A stretch of 13,735 nucleotides of DNA from Caldifarciminota bacterium (GCA_027025255.1 JALVRC010000107.1:1-13735); one strand, 5' to 3'. Positions 1 to 7,459 are shown, counted from the stretch's first letter. Numbers and translations are program-made. Notes: generated from the letters alone by a model not told the origin.

Positions 1-661
1 CTTTTTCTCTTTCTTTGAATTCTTCAAGTTCAACAAATGTTTCATACGGGACTTCTTCTCCCAGTTCAGAGAAGAGAGCTTCTCTTACGAGGTCAGTTAC
101 AATATATCTTTCCTCTTCTGTTGATAGATAATTTGCAGGGTAGTAAAAATCTGTTTGCTCTGGCAGATATTTTAAAATGCCCTTTTTAAGTTCATCAATA
201 CCTATGTTTTTTAATGCAGATACTGGATACACTTCTACAGGTTTGTATAGTTCTTCAATTTTTTTTATTAAAGGCAGGAGTAGTTGTTTGTTTTTAACAA
301 GGTCAATTTTATTTATTACAGCTATCAGTACACTGTTAGTTTTTCTAATCTTTTTTTTAAATATTTCTATATCCTGATAATCATTGGAAAATATATATAT
401 AGATATATCCGTATCCTTTTGCCCTTTTTCAATTTCTCCTATGATAAAATTATCTATTTTCTTTTTTGCTGAGATAAGGCCTGGTGTATCAAAAATAACA
501 GCCTGTGCATTATCTTCTGTTATTATACCCGCTATTCTTCTCCATGTAGTCTGAGGTCTTCTTGAAACAGGTGCTAACTTTCTTTTCATTAACGCATTTA
601 AGAGGGTTGATTTGCCTATATTAGGTGGCCCGAAGAGGGTTACAAAACCTGCTTTCTTCAT
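1..661 (-). CDS. era: GTPase Era, N-terminal part (runs off the window)
   Basis: This is the ribosome-assembly GTPase that binds 16S rRNA during 30S maturation. About 220 codons are present and the frame is open to base 1, so the C-terminal KH RNA-binding domain is outside the window. Visible motifs are the G1 P-loop GPPNIGKST near residue 11, the G2 region PVSRRPQTTWRRI, G3 DTPG, G4 NKID, a G5-like VSAL, and the Era-type linker before the KH domain (TDLVREALF, EEVPYETFVELEEF). The PQTT segment and this linker separate Era from Der and other small GTPases. The second P-loop residue is Pro and the fifth is Ile, where GRPNVGKS is usual; the GxxxxGKS core is intact. The ATG shares its A with the TAA stop of the upstream hydrolase gene (TAATG), so translation is probably coupled. 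Confidence 0.93.
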   Translation of the reverse strand, partial: MKKAGFVTLFGPPNIGKSTLLNALMKRKLAPVSRRPQTTWRRIAGIITEDNAQAVIFDTPGLISAKKKIDNFIIGEIEKGQKDTDISIYIFSNDYQDIEIFKKKIRKTNSVLIAVINKIDLVKNKQLLLPLIKKIEELYKPVEVYPVSALKNIGIDELKKGILKYLPEQTDFYYPANYLSTEEERYIVTDLVREALFSELGEEVPYETFVELEEFKEREK

Positions 662-1509
662 TAAATGGTTATTTTCTGACCTTCTCTTGCGGCAAAACAG
701 AATATTTCTGGTTTTTTCTTTCTTAAAATTGTTCTTGCATCATTAACACGTTCATCTATTATATCATCCCTCGCATCTGGATCATGATGAAACAATCCTA
801 CCTGCTTTACATTGGCTTCTACGGCAAGATTTATAACCTGTTGGTACGAGGAATGCCCCCATCCCTTTTTCTTCGCAAGTTCATCATCAGTGTACTGTGC
901 ATCATGTACAAATAGGTCTGCTTCTTTACTAAATTCTATATAGTCTTTAATAGAAAAGGGGAAGTCTTCTGGAAGTGTTAATTCGTTGTCTGTCTGAAAA
1001 ACAAACTTTTTATCTCCTTCTGTGAATTTAATAGCATTTGATGATCCTGGGTGATAGTTTTTTATTGCAATAATGTCAGCAGTCCCTAATTTCATTTCTT
1101 CTTCACAGTAGTTTTTAAAATCAATTTCAGCTCTCAGGTCATTAAAGTCAACAGGAAAATAGCGTGATTCCATCTGATTTTCTAATATACTTTGAAGTTT
1201 AACAGTTGCAGGAGGACAACCATATATGGTTATTTTCGTTCCTGGTATGTATGCTGGAATAAAGAAGGGAAATCCCTGGATATGATCCCAGTGGGAATGC
1301 GTTAAAAATAGATGTATAGGTGGAATCTTTGTCCCATATTTTTTTATAAGATAATTACCTAATAATCTAATACCTGTTCCTGCATCTATAACAATTAAAG
1401 TATCATCTTTTAATAGTACCTCTACAGAGGTTGTATTGCCGCCATACCTTATAGTGTATGGTCCAGGTGCAGGTATTGAACCTCTTGTACCCCAAAACCT
1501 TATATTCAT
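661..1509 (-). CDS. MBL-fold metallo-hydrolase (Lactamase_B_2 / PhnP-like)
   Basis: This is a 282-residue metallo-beta-lactamase-fold phosphodiesterase-type hydrolase, probably cytoplasmic because no leader is visible. The N-terminus FWGTRGSIPAPGPYTIRYGG opens a family that includes PhnP-like and cyclic-nucleotide-phosphodiesterase-like enzymes. Candidate metal ligands are H71, H73, D75 and H76 (THSHWDH), H153 (NYHPGS), D174 (FQTDNE) and H241 (GLFHHDP); H202-D203 and H219 (GWGHSS) also look conserved. This is a full binuclear site, so I expect an active enzyme, but the substrate is unknown: a phosphodiester or cyclic nucleotide is plausible, a beta-lactam is not. The ATG start is supported because the conserved N-terminal strand begins within five residues of it. 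No Shine-Dalgarno sequence precedes it and a promoter abuts it. Its stop overlaps the era start. Confidence 0.85.
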   Translation of the reverse strand: MNIRFWGTRGSIPAPGPYTIRYGGNTTSVEVLLKDDTLIVIDAGTGIRLLGNYLIKKYGTKIPPIHLFLTHSHWDHIQGFPFFIPAYIPGTKITIYGCPPATVKLQSILENQMESRYFPVDFNDLRAEIDFKNYCEEEMKLGTADIIAIKNYHPGSSNAIKFTEGDKKFVFQTDNELTLPEDFPFSIKDYIEFSKEADLFVHDAQYTDDELAKKKGWGHSSYQQVINLAVEANVKQVGLFHHDPDARDDIIDERVNDARTILRKKKPEIFCFAAREGQKITI

Positions 1510-1514
1510 ATAAA

Positions 1515-1542
1515 AATATACATATTTTTATATGCTTGTCAA
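1515..1542 (-). promoter_or_regulatory. Promoter of the MBL hydrolase-era unit, predicted leaderless
   Basis: On the minus strand a perfect TTGACA (1537-1542) is followed after 16 bases by TATATT (1515-1520). Only five bases separate the -10 box from the ATG at 1509, so a start site 6-8 bases past the -10 would fall on the AUG itself. There is no purine-rich Shine-Dalgarno sequence in front of the ATG. Both facts point to a leaderless mRNA. The 16-base spacer matches the two other strong promoters in the window. Confidence 0.65.
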
Positions 1543-1567
1543 GTAAAAAAAGCATTGCTAAAAAATA

Positions 1568-1586
1568 ATTATAAAAAATTTATAAT
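1568..1586 (-). terminator. AT-only hairpin, possible weak terminator after the DUF89 gene
   Basis: An inverted repeat with 8-bp arms (ATTATAAA/TTTATAAT) and a 3-base loop lies in the 147-base gap after the DUF89 stop. On the minus strand it is followed by a T-rich run. The stem contains no G-C pairs, so it would be a weak intrinsic terminator at best. In sequence this AT-rich, a chance palindrome is a real alternative. Confidence 0.25.
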
Positions 1587-1656
1587 GTTTGTATTATGAT
1601 AATAAGTTAGAAAATAGTTATTAAATCTGATGTTGTTATTTAAGCAAGAATAAAAA

Positions 1657-2502
1657 TTATGTTTTATATTTTATTTCGTTAATAATTATACTACAACCAT
1701 ATTCTGAATTTATAATTTTTCCTACCACATTGCATTTTATATTTAAGAGAAAGAACAGGTTTTGTTTTTTTATCCCCCATAAAGATTCAAAATTTGCCTG
1801 GCCTTTTGCAATTATAATGTTAGCCTTTCTAAAGCTTTCGATAAATTCATAACTTACTTTATCAAAATCTATGCCCAGTGTATTGTTCCCTGTTGAGATA
1901 ACATTTTTAAATCCCAGCGTTTGGGCTTCTTTGTAAGTAATATCGTTTAATATGTAATCATCCCTTGCTGCTACAATAGTTCTTTCTTCTCCTATGATTT
2001 TTACAACTTCTCTATCAAATATAGCCTCTCCACTATTGTCAAGGATATAAAGTACAGTTTTTGCATTTTTTAGTTCCTGTTTTAATTTGTCATAGTGATT
2101 TATACAAAAACGTGCTTTTTCTAAAAGAAGGTTTTGAGTGTTATAATCAGGATTTGCTCCGTCATCAATAAGATTCCCAAGAATAGACCATTTTATGGCT
2201 GAGAGTAAGGGGTCTTTGCTTTTATAAATCATAGGTTTTATACTTTTGTCTAGAAATTCCTGTGCCAGCATATTCTGGTTTTCCTTTATCTTTTTAAAGG
2301 GATCATTTTTTATCTCTGCATACAAAAAAGAGAGAGCATTAGAGCTAATTTTTGCAGGAGAGTATCTTTTGTAGTCTTTACATAATCTATAGATTGCTTT
2401 CTTTTTAATCTCTTTTATTTTTTTTTCAGGAAGATTGGATAGGTGTGCTATCCTTTCTATCTGTTTTAAGGCACACAGCACACATTTTCTGTGTGATATC
2501 AT
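1657..2502 (-). CDS. DUF89/ARMT1-like damage-control phosphatase family protein
   Basis: This 281-residue protein has the length of prokaryotic DUF89 (damage-control phosphatase) proteins, metal-dependent enzymes that dephosphorylate side-product or damaged phosphometabolites. The helical N-terminal part carries the CxxC motif C7-C10 followed by ALKQ. Next come the GNLIDDG-type segment (109-115), the LDNSGEAIFD motif with metal/phosphate residues D155, N156 and E159, N186-D187 (ILNDITY), VISTGNNTLG (201-210) and KGQANFESL (233-241), all in the expected order. No leader is seen, so it should be cytosolic. Its ATG overlaps the preceding stop as ATGA, so it is translated with the GATase-like protein before it. 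Family membership is clear; the substrate cannot be read from the sequence. Confidence 0.88.
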   Translation of the reverse strand: MISHRKCVLCALKQIERIAHLSNLPEKKIKEIKKKAIYRLCKDYKRYSPAKISSNALSFLYAEIKNDPFKKIKENQNMLAQEFLDKSIKPMIYKSKDPLLSAIKWSILGNLIDDGANPDYNTQNLLLEKARFCINHYDKLKQELKNAKTVLYILDNSGEAIFDREVVKIIGEERTIVAARDDYILNDITYKEAQTLGFKNVISTGNNTLGIDFDKVSYEFIESFRKANIIIAKGQANFESLWGIKKQNLFFLLNIKCNVVGKIINSEYGCSIIINEIKYKT

Positions 2503-3716
2503 GTTTTTAGTTTTTTCTTCTTAGCCGCAGGGAAGAGAATATTATTAAGTATTAATCTGTATCCTGGTGAGTGTTTGTGCTTTGCAAGATCTGTAGGAGG
2601 ATCTCCAATATAGTGTTTATAATCCTCAGGGTCATGTCCGGCAAGGAATGTGAATGTTCCTTTCCCCATTTCTCCATGAAGGTACTTTACTTCGTCTGTA
2701 TTGTCAACCATGGCAAGTATGGTAATGCCGGGTTTAACAAATCTTTTATGAAATCCTGTTGTTTGTCCAAGAAATTCAGGAATCAGGTCTGTATGGTCCT
2801 GTACGAGCATTGTTGGAACAGGGTCATATTTTGCGGAAAAATTGAAAAGGTGGAAATAGGTATCTTCACCTCTTTTATAGGCTTCTTCTTTAACATCTAT
2901 GTCTGAATGTCTGTATTCATAAGGATTTACTTCAGGGATAAAATTATAAAAAGCAAAGGTATTTGAGTAGTTTAGCTGTTTTATATAATTTTTATCAATA
3001 GGATCATTATCATAGACGCTGGGAACTATATCAGTGGAAAGAGAAGCAAGTGCAATATCTATTGTTTCAGTTGCAGAGCACATTGCAAATAGAAAACCTC
3101 CATTCGTTACAAATTCCTTTATTTTTAATGCAACAGCCTTTTTAAGTTCACTTACCTTTTTAAATCCCATTTTTTTTGCCATTGCTTCATTTATTCTTAC
3201 TTCCTCTTTGTACCATTCAGTAGATGCATACGAATAGAAAAATTTTCCGTATTGACCAGTAAAATCCTCATGGTGTAAATGTAGCCAATCATATTTATTA
3301 AGCTTTCCTGACAGCACTTCCTTGTCCCAGACAATATCGTAAGGGATATTTGCGTATTCAAGAGCCATTCTTACAGCATCGTCCCATGGATCTTTTGTAG
3401 GCGGTACATATACCGCTATTTTAGGTGCTTTTTCAAGATGAACAGCATCCATGTTTGCTTTTTGGAGCTTATCCCGTATAGAAGAGATTTCTGCTGCACT
3501 CAGATATTCAAATTGGACACCCAATATCTTACAATCATTAGCACTAAAATTGTTGTTATCATATATAATAAAAGAACCACCTCTGTAGTTTAGCAGCCAT
3601 TCTGCCTTTTCTCCTTTTTTTAATGCATGATATACTATACCGTATGCCCTGAGGTGGTCAGTTTGAGTTAAATCCATAGGGATTAATAGGGCTTTACTAA
3701 ATAGATAAAATAACAA
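2499..3716 (-). CDS. Conserved protein of the family often labelled 'asparagine synthetase B'; GATase/DJ-1-like fold
   Basis: This 405-residue protein belongs to a family I recall from Bacteroidota, with hallmarks LIPMDLTQTDHLRAYGI at the N-terminus, EWLLNYRGGSF (39-49), DWLHLHHEDFTGQYGKF (143-159), GGFLFAMCSATETIDIALA (206-224) and a C-terminus ending FPAAKKKKLKT. Databases often call such proteins asparagine synthetase B, but I see neither an N-terminal Cys-2 glutaminase domain nor an ATP-pyrophosphatase loop. C213, after a strand inside a small-residue turn, resembles the nucleophile elbow of class-I glutamine amidotransferase/DJ-1/ThuA folds. Homologues, as I remember them, carry a signal peptide; here only a short LFYLFS stretch precedes the conserved core. 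The start is TTG directly after the upstream TAA in the same frame, with no clear Shine-Dalgarno sequence. The alternative ATG at 3677 would cut into the conserved LIPMD segment. Function unknown. Confidence 0.72.
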   Translation of the reverse strand: MLFYLFSKALLIPMDLTQTDHLRAYGIVYHALKKGEKAEWLLNYRGGSFIIYDNNNFSANDCKILGVQFEYLSAAEISSIRDKLQKANMDAVHLEKAPKIAVYVPPTKDPWDDAVRMALEYANIPYDIVWDKEVLSGKLNKYDWLHLHHEDFTGQYGKFFYSYASTEWYKEEVRINEAMAKKMGFKKVSELKKAVALKIKEFVTNGGFLFAMCSATETIDIALASLSTDIVPSVYDNDPIDKNYIKQLNYSNTFAFYNFIPEVNPYEYRHSDIDVKEEAYKRGEDTYFHLFNFSAKYDPVPTMLVQDHTDLIPEFLGQTTGFHKRFVKPGITILAMVDNTDEVKYLHGEMGKGTFTFLAGHDPEDYKHYIGDPPTDLAKHKHSPGYRLILNNILFPAAKKKKLKT

Positions 3717-4427
3717 TTATTTTAAAAGAATGACCTGCTTTTTTAAAAGAACTCTATTATCATGAGAATAAACAAAAAGATATATGCCTGGAGATACCTT
3801 TCTTCCGTAATCATCCAGACCGTACCATATAATTCTTTGACTACCCCCTCTTCTGGGTTCATTGACAAGTGTTTTTACAAGTCTTCCTGTTGCATCAAAT
3901 ATCTGAATGGATACAAATCCTGCATTTTTTACTCCATAGTCAACAATTAACTTGTTTTTAAATGGAGAAGGAGATAGGTGTAAATAAACAAGATTGTTTT
4001 CTCTAATCTTTGTATTAAAAAACAGGGTTTTATAGTTTATGCCTACAGTATCTTCCCTCTCATCAGTATAGAGGAATTGGAAATCTATATTTTTAGATAT
4101 ATTTAAAGGTATATAATAAAAAATTCTCAGGTGAATAAGTTTTTTTTGGGTCATTCCATGATTCAAGGATATTTTACCCTGGTTAAAAGAGAAGCCTTTT
4201 GAAAAGTCTTTGTTGATTATTTGAATATTCTTTATGGTTTTTAGAGGTATAAATGTTCCCTGGGTTGAAGTGTCAACTTTGACTGTTAAGGATAGGTTTT
4301 TTTTTAAGCTTATCAGTAAATCAAAGCTATCAAGATTATTTGTATAATGAATGGGTGAGAACTCAATAAACGTATCATTTACAATGCTCACTGTATTAGT
4401 AAGTATGGCAAATATTAATATGCTCAT
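3717..4427 (-). CDS. Short secreted protein with FlgD-like / type IX-like C-terminal Ig domain
   Basis: This 236-residue protein has a beta-rich N-terminal part that I do not recognise and a C-terminal domain (about 151-236) of the FlgD-Ig/Por-secretion-tail type. It starts at SPSPFKNKL and continues through VSIQIFDATGRLVKTL, RIIWYGLDDYGRKVSPGIYLF and a final KKQVILLK strand. In FCB-type and candidate phyla this domain ends extracellular or surface proteins and may serve as a sorting signal. The start is fixed: an AAGGAGAAGAA Shine-Dalgarno sequence abuts the ATG, and a TAA lies 11 codons upstream in frame. The leader is short and uncharged (MSILIFAILTNTVS). The stop is immediately followed in frame by the TTG of the next gene. 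Most proteins with this tail have a large enzymatic or repeat body; this one does not. Confidence 0.78.
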   Translation of the reverse strand: MSILIFAILTNTVSIVNDTFIEFSPIHYTNNLDSFDLLISLKKNLSLTVKVDTSTQGTFIPLKTIKNIQIINKDFSKGFSFNQGKISLNHGMTQKKLIHLRIFYYIPLNISKNIDFQFLYTDEREDTVGINYKTLFFNTKIRENNLVYLHLSPSPFKNKLIVDYGVKNAGFVSIQIFDATGRLVKTLVNEPRRGGSQRIIWYGLDDYGRKVSPGIYLFVYSHDNRVLLKKQVILLK

Positions 4428-4539
4428 TTCTTCTCCTTTTTTATATAATAAGCAAGTTTATGCCATACATTTTTCATGTGTAGAAGGGTTTACGCATAAG
4501 TCTTATTTAACATTTTTATAATCTTGTTGCATATATTGT
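4428..4539. other. 112-base spacer after rnfG, with a loose inverted repeat
   Basis: No ORF with a ribosome-binding site is visible between the rnfG stop and the next gene. The spacer has a 6-bp inverted repeat (TTATGC at 4458-4463, GCATAA at 4494-4499) enclosing a small ACAT/ATGT repeat, and the gene-proximal AAAAAAGGAGAAGAA ribosome-binding site. I see no trace of an rnfE start here. Confidence 0.4.
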
Positions 4540-4542
4540 TCA
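4515..4542 (-). promoter_or_regulatory. Possible weak promoter for the 4427-1657 gene group
   Basis: TGAACA (4537-4542, four of six consensus bases, overlapping the rnfG stop) and TATAAA (4515-4520) are separated by 16 bases on the minus strand. That is the same spacing as the three stronger promoters in this window. The -35 match is poor, and transcription could instead continue from rnfCDG. Confidence 0.3.
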
Positions 4543-5088
4543 TTTTAGATATTTACTGAATCTTTTTACGCCTTCTCTAATTCCATTGGTTACTGCACGT
4601 GAAGAGATTGTTGCTGCAGTAATTGCATCAATTGTTCCAGCTTTCTTATCTTTTTTTAGAAATATCTCTTTCTCTTTTTTCCCGGAAAACTGTTCTTGAA
4701 AGGATTTCTCGGTAATATTCATTCCAAGTCCTGGTGTTTCTTTAAGCCCTTCTGCTGGCCCGGCTATCCTTATTCTTGATATAGTTGTATCTTTTTTTAG
4801 TCCAACCATTATTTTAATAGGGCCTCCATATCCATGTGGAGCAATTTGAAATATTAAACCAATTGTGTCTTCCTTATGAGTACAGCAATAGAAGAAAGTG
4901 TCTTTTTCAAGCTCTACCTTAATGAACGTATCTGCGTCAGGGGAGATAAATTGAAGTGCTTCTTTTTCTTTTTTTAAATTATTTTTCTCTATTACAGGTT
5001 TTGTAGAGGTGTATACATAACTTAAGAGAGCAGCAGAAGCCACAGAAACACTAAAAAGTACAACTATCATTTTTAATTCAAGCTTCAT
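4540..5088 (-). CDS. rnfG: Rnf complex subunit G (covalent FMN, FMN_bind domain)
   Basis: This 182-residue subunit belongs to the Rnf ferredoxin:NAD+ oxidoreductase. An N-terminal membrane anchor (about residues 5-27) is followed by an extracytoplasmic FMN_bind domain. Family marks are ETPGLGMNI (117-125) and the flavin attachment site DAITAATISSRAVTNGI, in which T160 is the predicted Thr that receives FMN by phosphoester bond. The Gly common in (S/T)GAT is Ala here. Electrons are thought to pass between the FMNs of RnfD and RnfG on the way between ferredoxin and NAD. An uncommon Cys-Cys pair (C68-C69) lies in the extracytoplasmic part. The start overlaps the rnfD stop as ATGA, with AGGAGAAAAGAA just before it. 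In most Rnf operons rnfE follows; here it does not. Confidence 0.92.
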   Translation of the reverse strand: MKLELKMIVVLFSVSVASAALLSYVYTSTKPVIEKNNLKKEKEALQFISPDADTFIKVELEKDTFFYCCTHKEDTIGLIFQIAPHGYGGPIKIMVGLKKDTTISRIRIAGPAEGLKETPGLGMNITEKSFQEQFSGKKEKEIFLKKDKKAGTIDAITAATISSRAVTNGIREGVKRFSKYLK

Positions 5089-6161
5089 TTCTTTTCTCCT
5101 AAAATTCTGGGTTTAGTAAATCTATTTATCAGGGGTGTAAAAATGTTCATGAGTAAAATTGAATAAGAAACACCTTCTGGGAAACCACCCCACATTCTTA
5201 TAAGAAAGGTTAGAATTCCTGCTCCTATGCCAAAAATAATCTGTCCCACAGGAGTTATAGGACAGGTTGCGTAATCAGTTGCCATAAAGAATGCACCTAA
5301 GATTAGACCTCCTGCCAGAATATGAAATAGTCCGGCTTTTAATCCTATAATCAGTTCACCTCCTGAAAAAATTTCTTTTAAAAGAATTAGCAAGAAAACA
5401 GTCAGAATATAGGACATAGGTATACGAAGTTTTATAATGCCTGTAATAAGAAGCATTATTGCCCCTAAAAGCAAGAGTAATGCGCTTGTCTCTCCTATTA
5501 CGCCACCAATGTTTCCTATAAATAATGATTTAAAAACCTCAGGGCTGTAAAGTTTATTTATTGTTTCAACTGCTTTATTATGCATAGAAGGGTCGGAAAG
5601 ATATCTTGTAGCTGATTTTAGAACATTTAAAGGTGTTGCGCTACTGACAGCATCTATAAGCCCATTGGGGTTTGTTATACCAGAAATAGCCCCTCTCATA
5701 TTTCCTGCAAGAGGAGAAAAATCTGTCATTAATGAGGGCCAAGAAGCCATGAGAAACGCTCTTGCTGCCAGAGCAGGATTTAAGAAATTGTTTCCAAGTC
5801 CGCCGAATAGCTGTTTTACAACAATAATAGCAAAAGCACTGCCAATTATAGGTATCCAGAAAGGAGCATTAGGAGGAATATTGTAGACAATGAGTAACCC
5901 GGTTATTATAGCACTTCCATCAAAAGAACGTGAAAGGGATTCTTTCCAGGTTTTCCCAAAGCCTATCTTTATACTCAGTAATTCTACGATTACTGCTGTA
6001 AATATTCCTATTAAACTTAACCATAAAACTTTCATTCCAAAAAATATTATTGCCCCACCTAATGCAGGGAGGAGAGCAATAACAACAAGATACATTATGC
6101 GTTTTATATTGTTACCACTATGAAAATGGGGAGATGAAGAAACTATAAAGTTTGGGCTCAT
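5085..6161 (-). CDS. rnfD: Rnf complex subunit D (membrane, covalent FMN)
   Basis: This is a 358-residue polytopic inner-membrane subunit of the NqrB/RnfD family, with about nine to ten hydrophobic segments. Typical family sequences are VSSSPHFHS at the N-terminus, GGLGNNFLNPALAARAFLMA (120-139), ATDYATCPITPVGQIIFGIG (294-313) and RMWGGFPEGVSYSILLMNIF near the end. The flavinylation site is DAVSSATPL (170-178), with T176 the predicted FMN-bearing Thr; Ser replaces the frequent Gly of SGAT. The length is normal. The start overlaps the rnfC stop as ATGA behind AAAGGAGC. It forms part of the ion-translocating membrane core together with RnfA, RnfE and RnfG. Confidence 0.95.
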   Translation of the reverse strand: MSPNFIVSSSPHFHSGNNIKRIMYLVVIALLPALGGAIIFFGMKVLWLSLIGIFTAVIVELLSIKIGFGKTWKESLSRSFDGSAIITGLLIVYNIPPNAPFWIPIIGSAFAIIVVKQLFGGLGNNFLNPALAARAFLMASWPSLMTDFSPLAGNMRGAISGITNPNGLIDAVSSATPLNVLKSATRYLSDPSMHNKAVETINKLYSPEVFKSLFIGNIGGVIGETSALLLLLGAIMLLITGIIKLRIPMSYILTVFLLILLKEIFSGGELIIGLKAGLFHILAGGLILGAFFMATDYATCPITPVGQIIFGIGAGILTFLIRMWGGFPEGVSYSILLMNIFTPLINRFTKPRILGEKK

Positions 6162-7459
6162 TTTTTGCTCCTTTCTTTTCTTAATAGATACTTACCTAAT
6201 CTTATGGCCTGAACAAGTTTTATCCCTGCAGGACATACGTATGAACAGCTGCCGCATTCAATACAGTCCATAATGCCCCATCTATTTGCCATTTTTACCT
6301 TGCCATTTTCAGAAAGTTTTGCAAGTAGAGTCGGAACAAGATGCATGGGACAGACTTCAACACACTCTCCGCAATTTATGCATGGTTCACTATGCGGTAT
6401 ATTGGCTTGTTCCCCTTTCAAAAGAAGAATACCTGAAGTCCCTTTTATAACGGGAACAGTATCTGTTTTTTGAGATATGCCCATCATAGGTCCACCCATA
6501 ATGAGTTTTATTGTATTGTCTGTGTACCCTCCCATGAAGTCGATAACATCTTTAAATAGTGTTCCTACCGCTACGAGAAGGTTCCCTCTATTTTTGACTC
6601 CATCTCCTGTAACTGTTAATACTCTTTTATATAAAGGTTCTCCGTATATCACTGCATCGGCAACGGCTTTTACTGTCCCAATATTCTGAACTACAACTCC
6701 TACCATGAAGGGTAGTCCGCCCCGCGGCACCTCTCTATCAAGAATTGCTTTTATTAGTTGTTTTTCTGCACCCTGGGGATATTTTGTTTTCAGGGTAACG
6801 ACATTCGCACCTGCTGCCTTCATCTTAGAAATTGCCTCTGGTTTGTTTTCTTCTATTGCAAATATAGGTTCTTTAACTCCTAATATCTTTGCTATTATGT
6901 TGGCACCTTCTAATATTCTTTCCGGCATCTCCTGCATAAGTCTGTCATCTGCTGTTAGATAAGGCTCACATTCAGCTCCATTTATTATCAATGTGTCAAT
7001 ATGAGCTTCAGGAGGAGGGCTCAGTTTTACATTTGTAGGAAAAGCTGCTCCTCCGAGTCCGACGATACCTGCTTCTTTTATTATATTTTTTAATTCTTCT
7101 ACAGATAAGGTATCGTAAGAAGTGCGCTTTTTTATAGATGGGTCAGGCTCATTTTCTCCGTCGTTTACTATTACGCAGGAAAGAACAGGGATAGCGCTTA
7201 CTGGATGAGGCATAACTCTGATATCTTTAACCTTCCCGGAAACAGAGCTATGGATTGGGGATGAGATATATCCTTCTGCTTCTCCGATTTTCATGCCTAC
7301 AAGCACCCTATCTCCCTTCTTTACAAGTGGTTTTGCTGGTGCGCCTGTATGCTGCGAAAATGGTATTACAATCAGTTCAGGTGCTGGCATTTCCTTTATG
7401 AGACTGCCAGTCGTTATTTTATTCTCCTCAGGATGAATACCGCCTTTAAATGATTTCAT
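6158..7459 (-). CDS. rnfC: Rnf complex subunit C (NADH/FMN/[4Fe-4S] subunit)
   Basis: This 433-residue, membrane-associated cytoplasmic subunit binds NAD(H) and is related to NuoF and NqrA. The N-terminus FKGGIHPEENK is canonical for RnfC. It is followed by a biotinyl-lipoyl-like region (about 45-95), the GLGGAAFPT nucleotide/FMN-binding segment (134-142), GAECEPYLTADDRLM (161-175) and an SLBB-type region. Two [4Fe-4S] clusters are at C360/C363/C366/C370 and C399/C402/C405/C409. The length is that of compact RnfC proteins without the long Ala/Lys-rich tail of gamma-proteobacteria. The ATG is preceded by AAGGAG at eight bases, behind a near-consensus promoter. It is first in the rnfCDG unit, the order found in clostridial-type rnfCDGEAB operons. 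Confidence 0.96.
   Translation of the reverse strand: MKSFKGGIHPEENKITTGSLIKEMPAPELIVIPFSQHTGAPAKPLVKKGDRVLVGMKIGEAEGYISSPIHSSVSGKVKDIRVMPHPVSAIPVLSCVIVNDGENEPDPSIKKRTSYDTLSVEELKNIIKEAGIVGLGGAAFPTNVKLSPPPEAHIDTLIINGAECEPYLTADDRLMQEMPERILEGANIIAKILGVKEPIFAIEENKPEAISKMKAAGANVVTLKTKYPQGAEKQLIKAILDREVPRGGLPFMVGVVVQNIGTVKAVADAVIYGEPLYKRVLTVTGDGVKNRGNLLVAVGTLFKDVIDFMGGYTDNTIKLIMGGPMMGISQKTDTVPVIKGTSGILLLKGEQANIPHSEPCINCGECVEVCPMHLVPTLLAKLSENGKVKMANRWGIMDCIECGSCSYVCPAGIKLVQAIRLGKYLLRKERSKK

Noticed and set aside
177..472. Plus-strand frames of 62-66 codons within the era region
   Set aside because: The minus strand encodes Era here with G1-G5 motifs in order. The plus-strand frames are hydrophobic antisense reads of an AT-rich gene.
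661..1509. True beta-lactamase or RNase Z
   Set aside because: The N-terminal FWGTRGSIPAPG and overall arrangement fit PhnP-like/Lactamase_B_2 hydrolases. I see neither the RNase Z exosite arm nor a secretion signal.
2499..3716. Assigning asparagine synthetase activity and the symbol asnB
   Set aside because: No glutaminase Cys-2 and no ATP-pyrophosphatase motif are visible. The label seems to be a propagated database name.
4428..4539. Remnant of rnfE after rnfG
   Set aside because: Stops occur in the frames I read and no RnfE-like hydrophobic pattern is seen. The gap is too short to judge a deeper decay.
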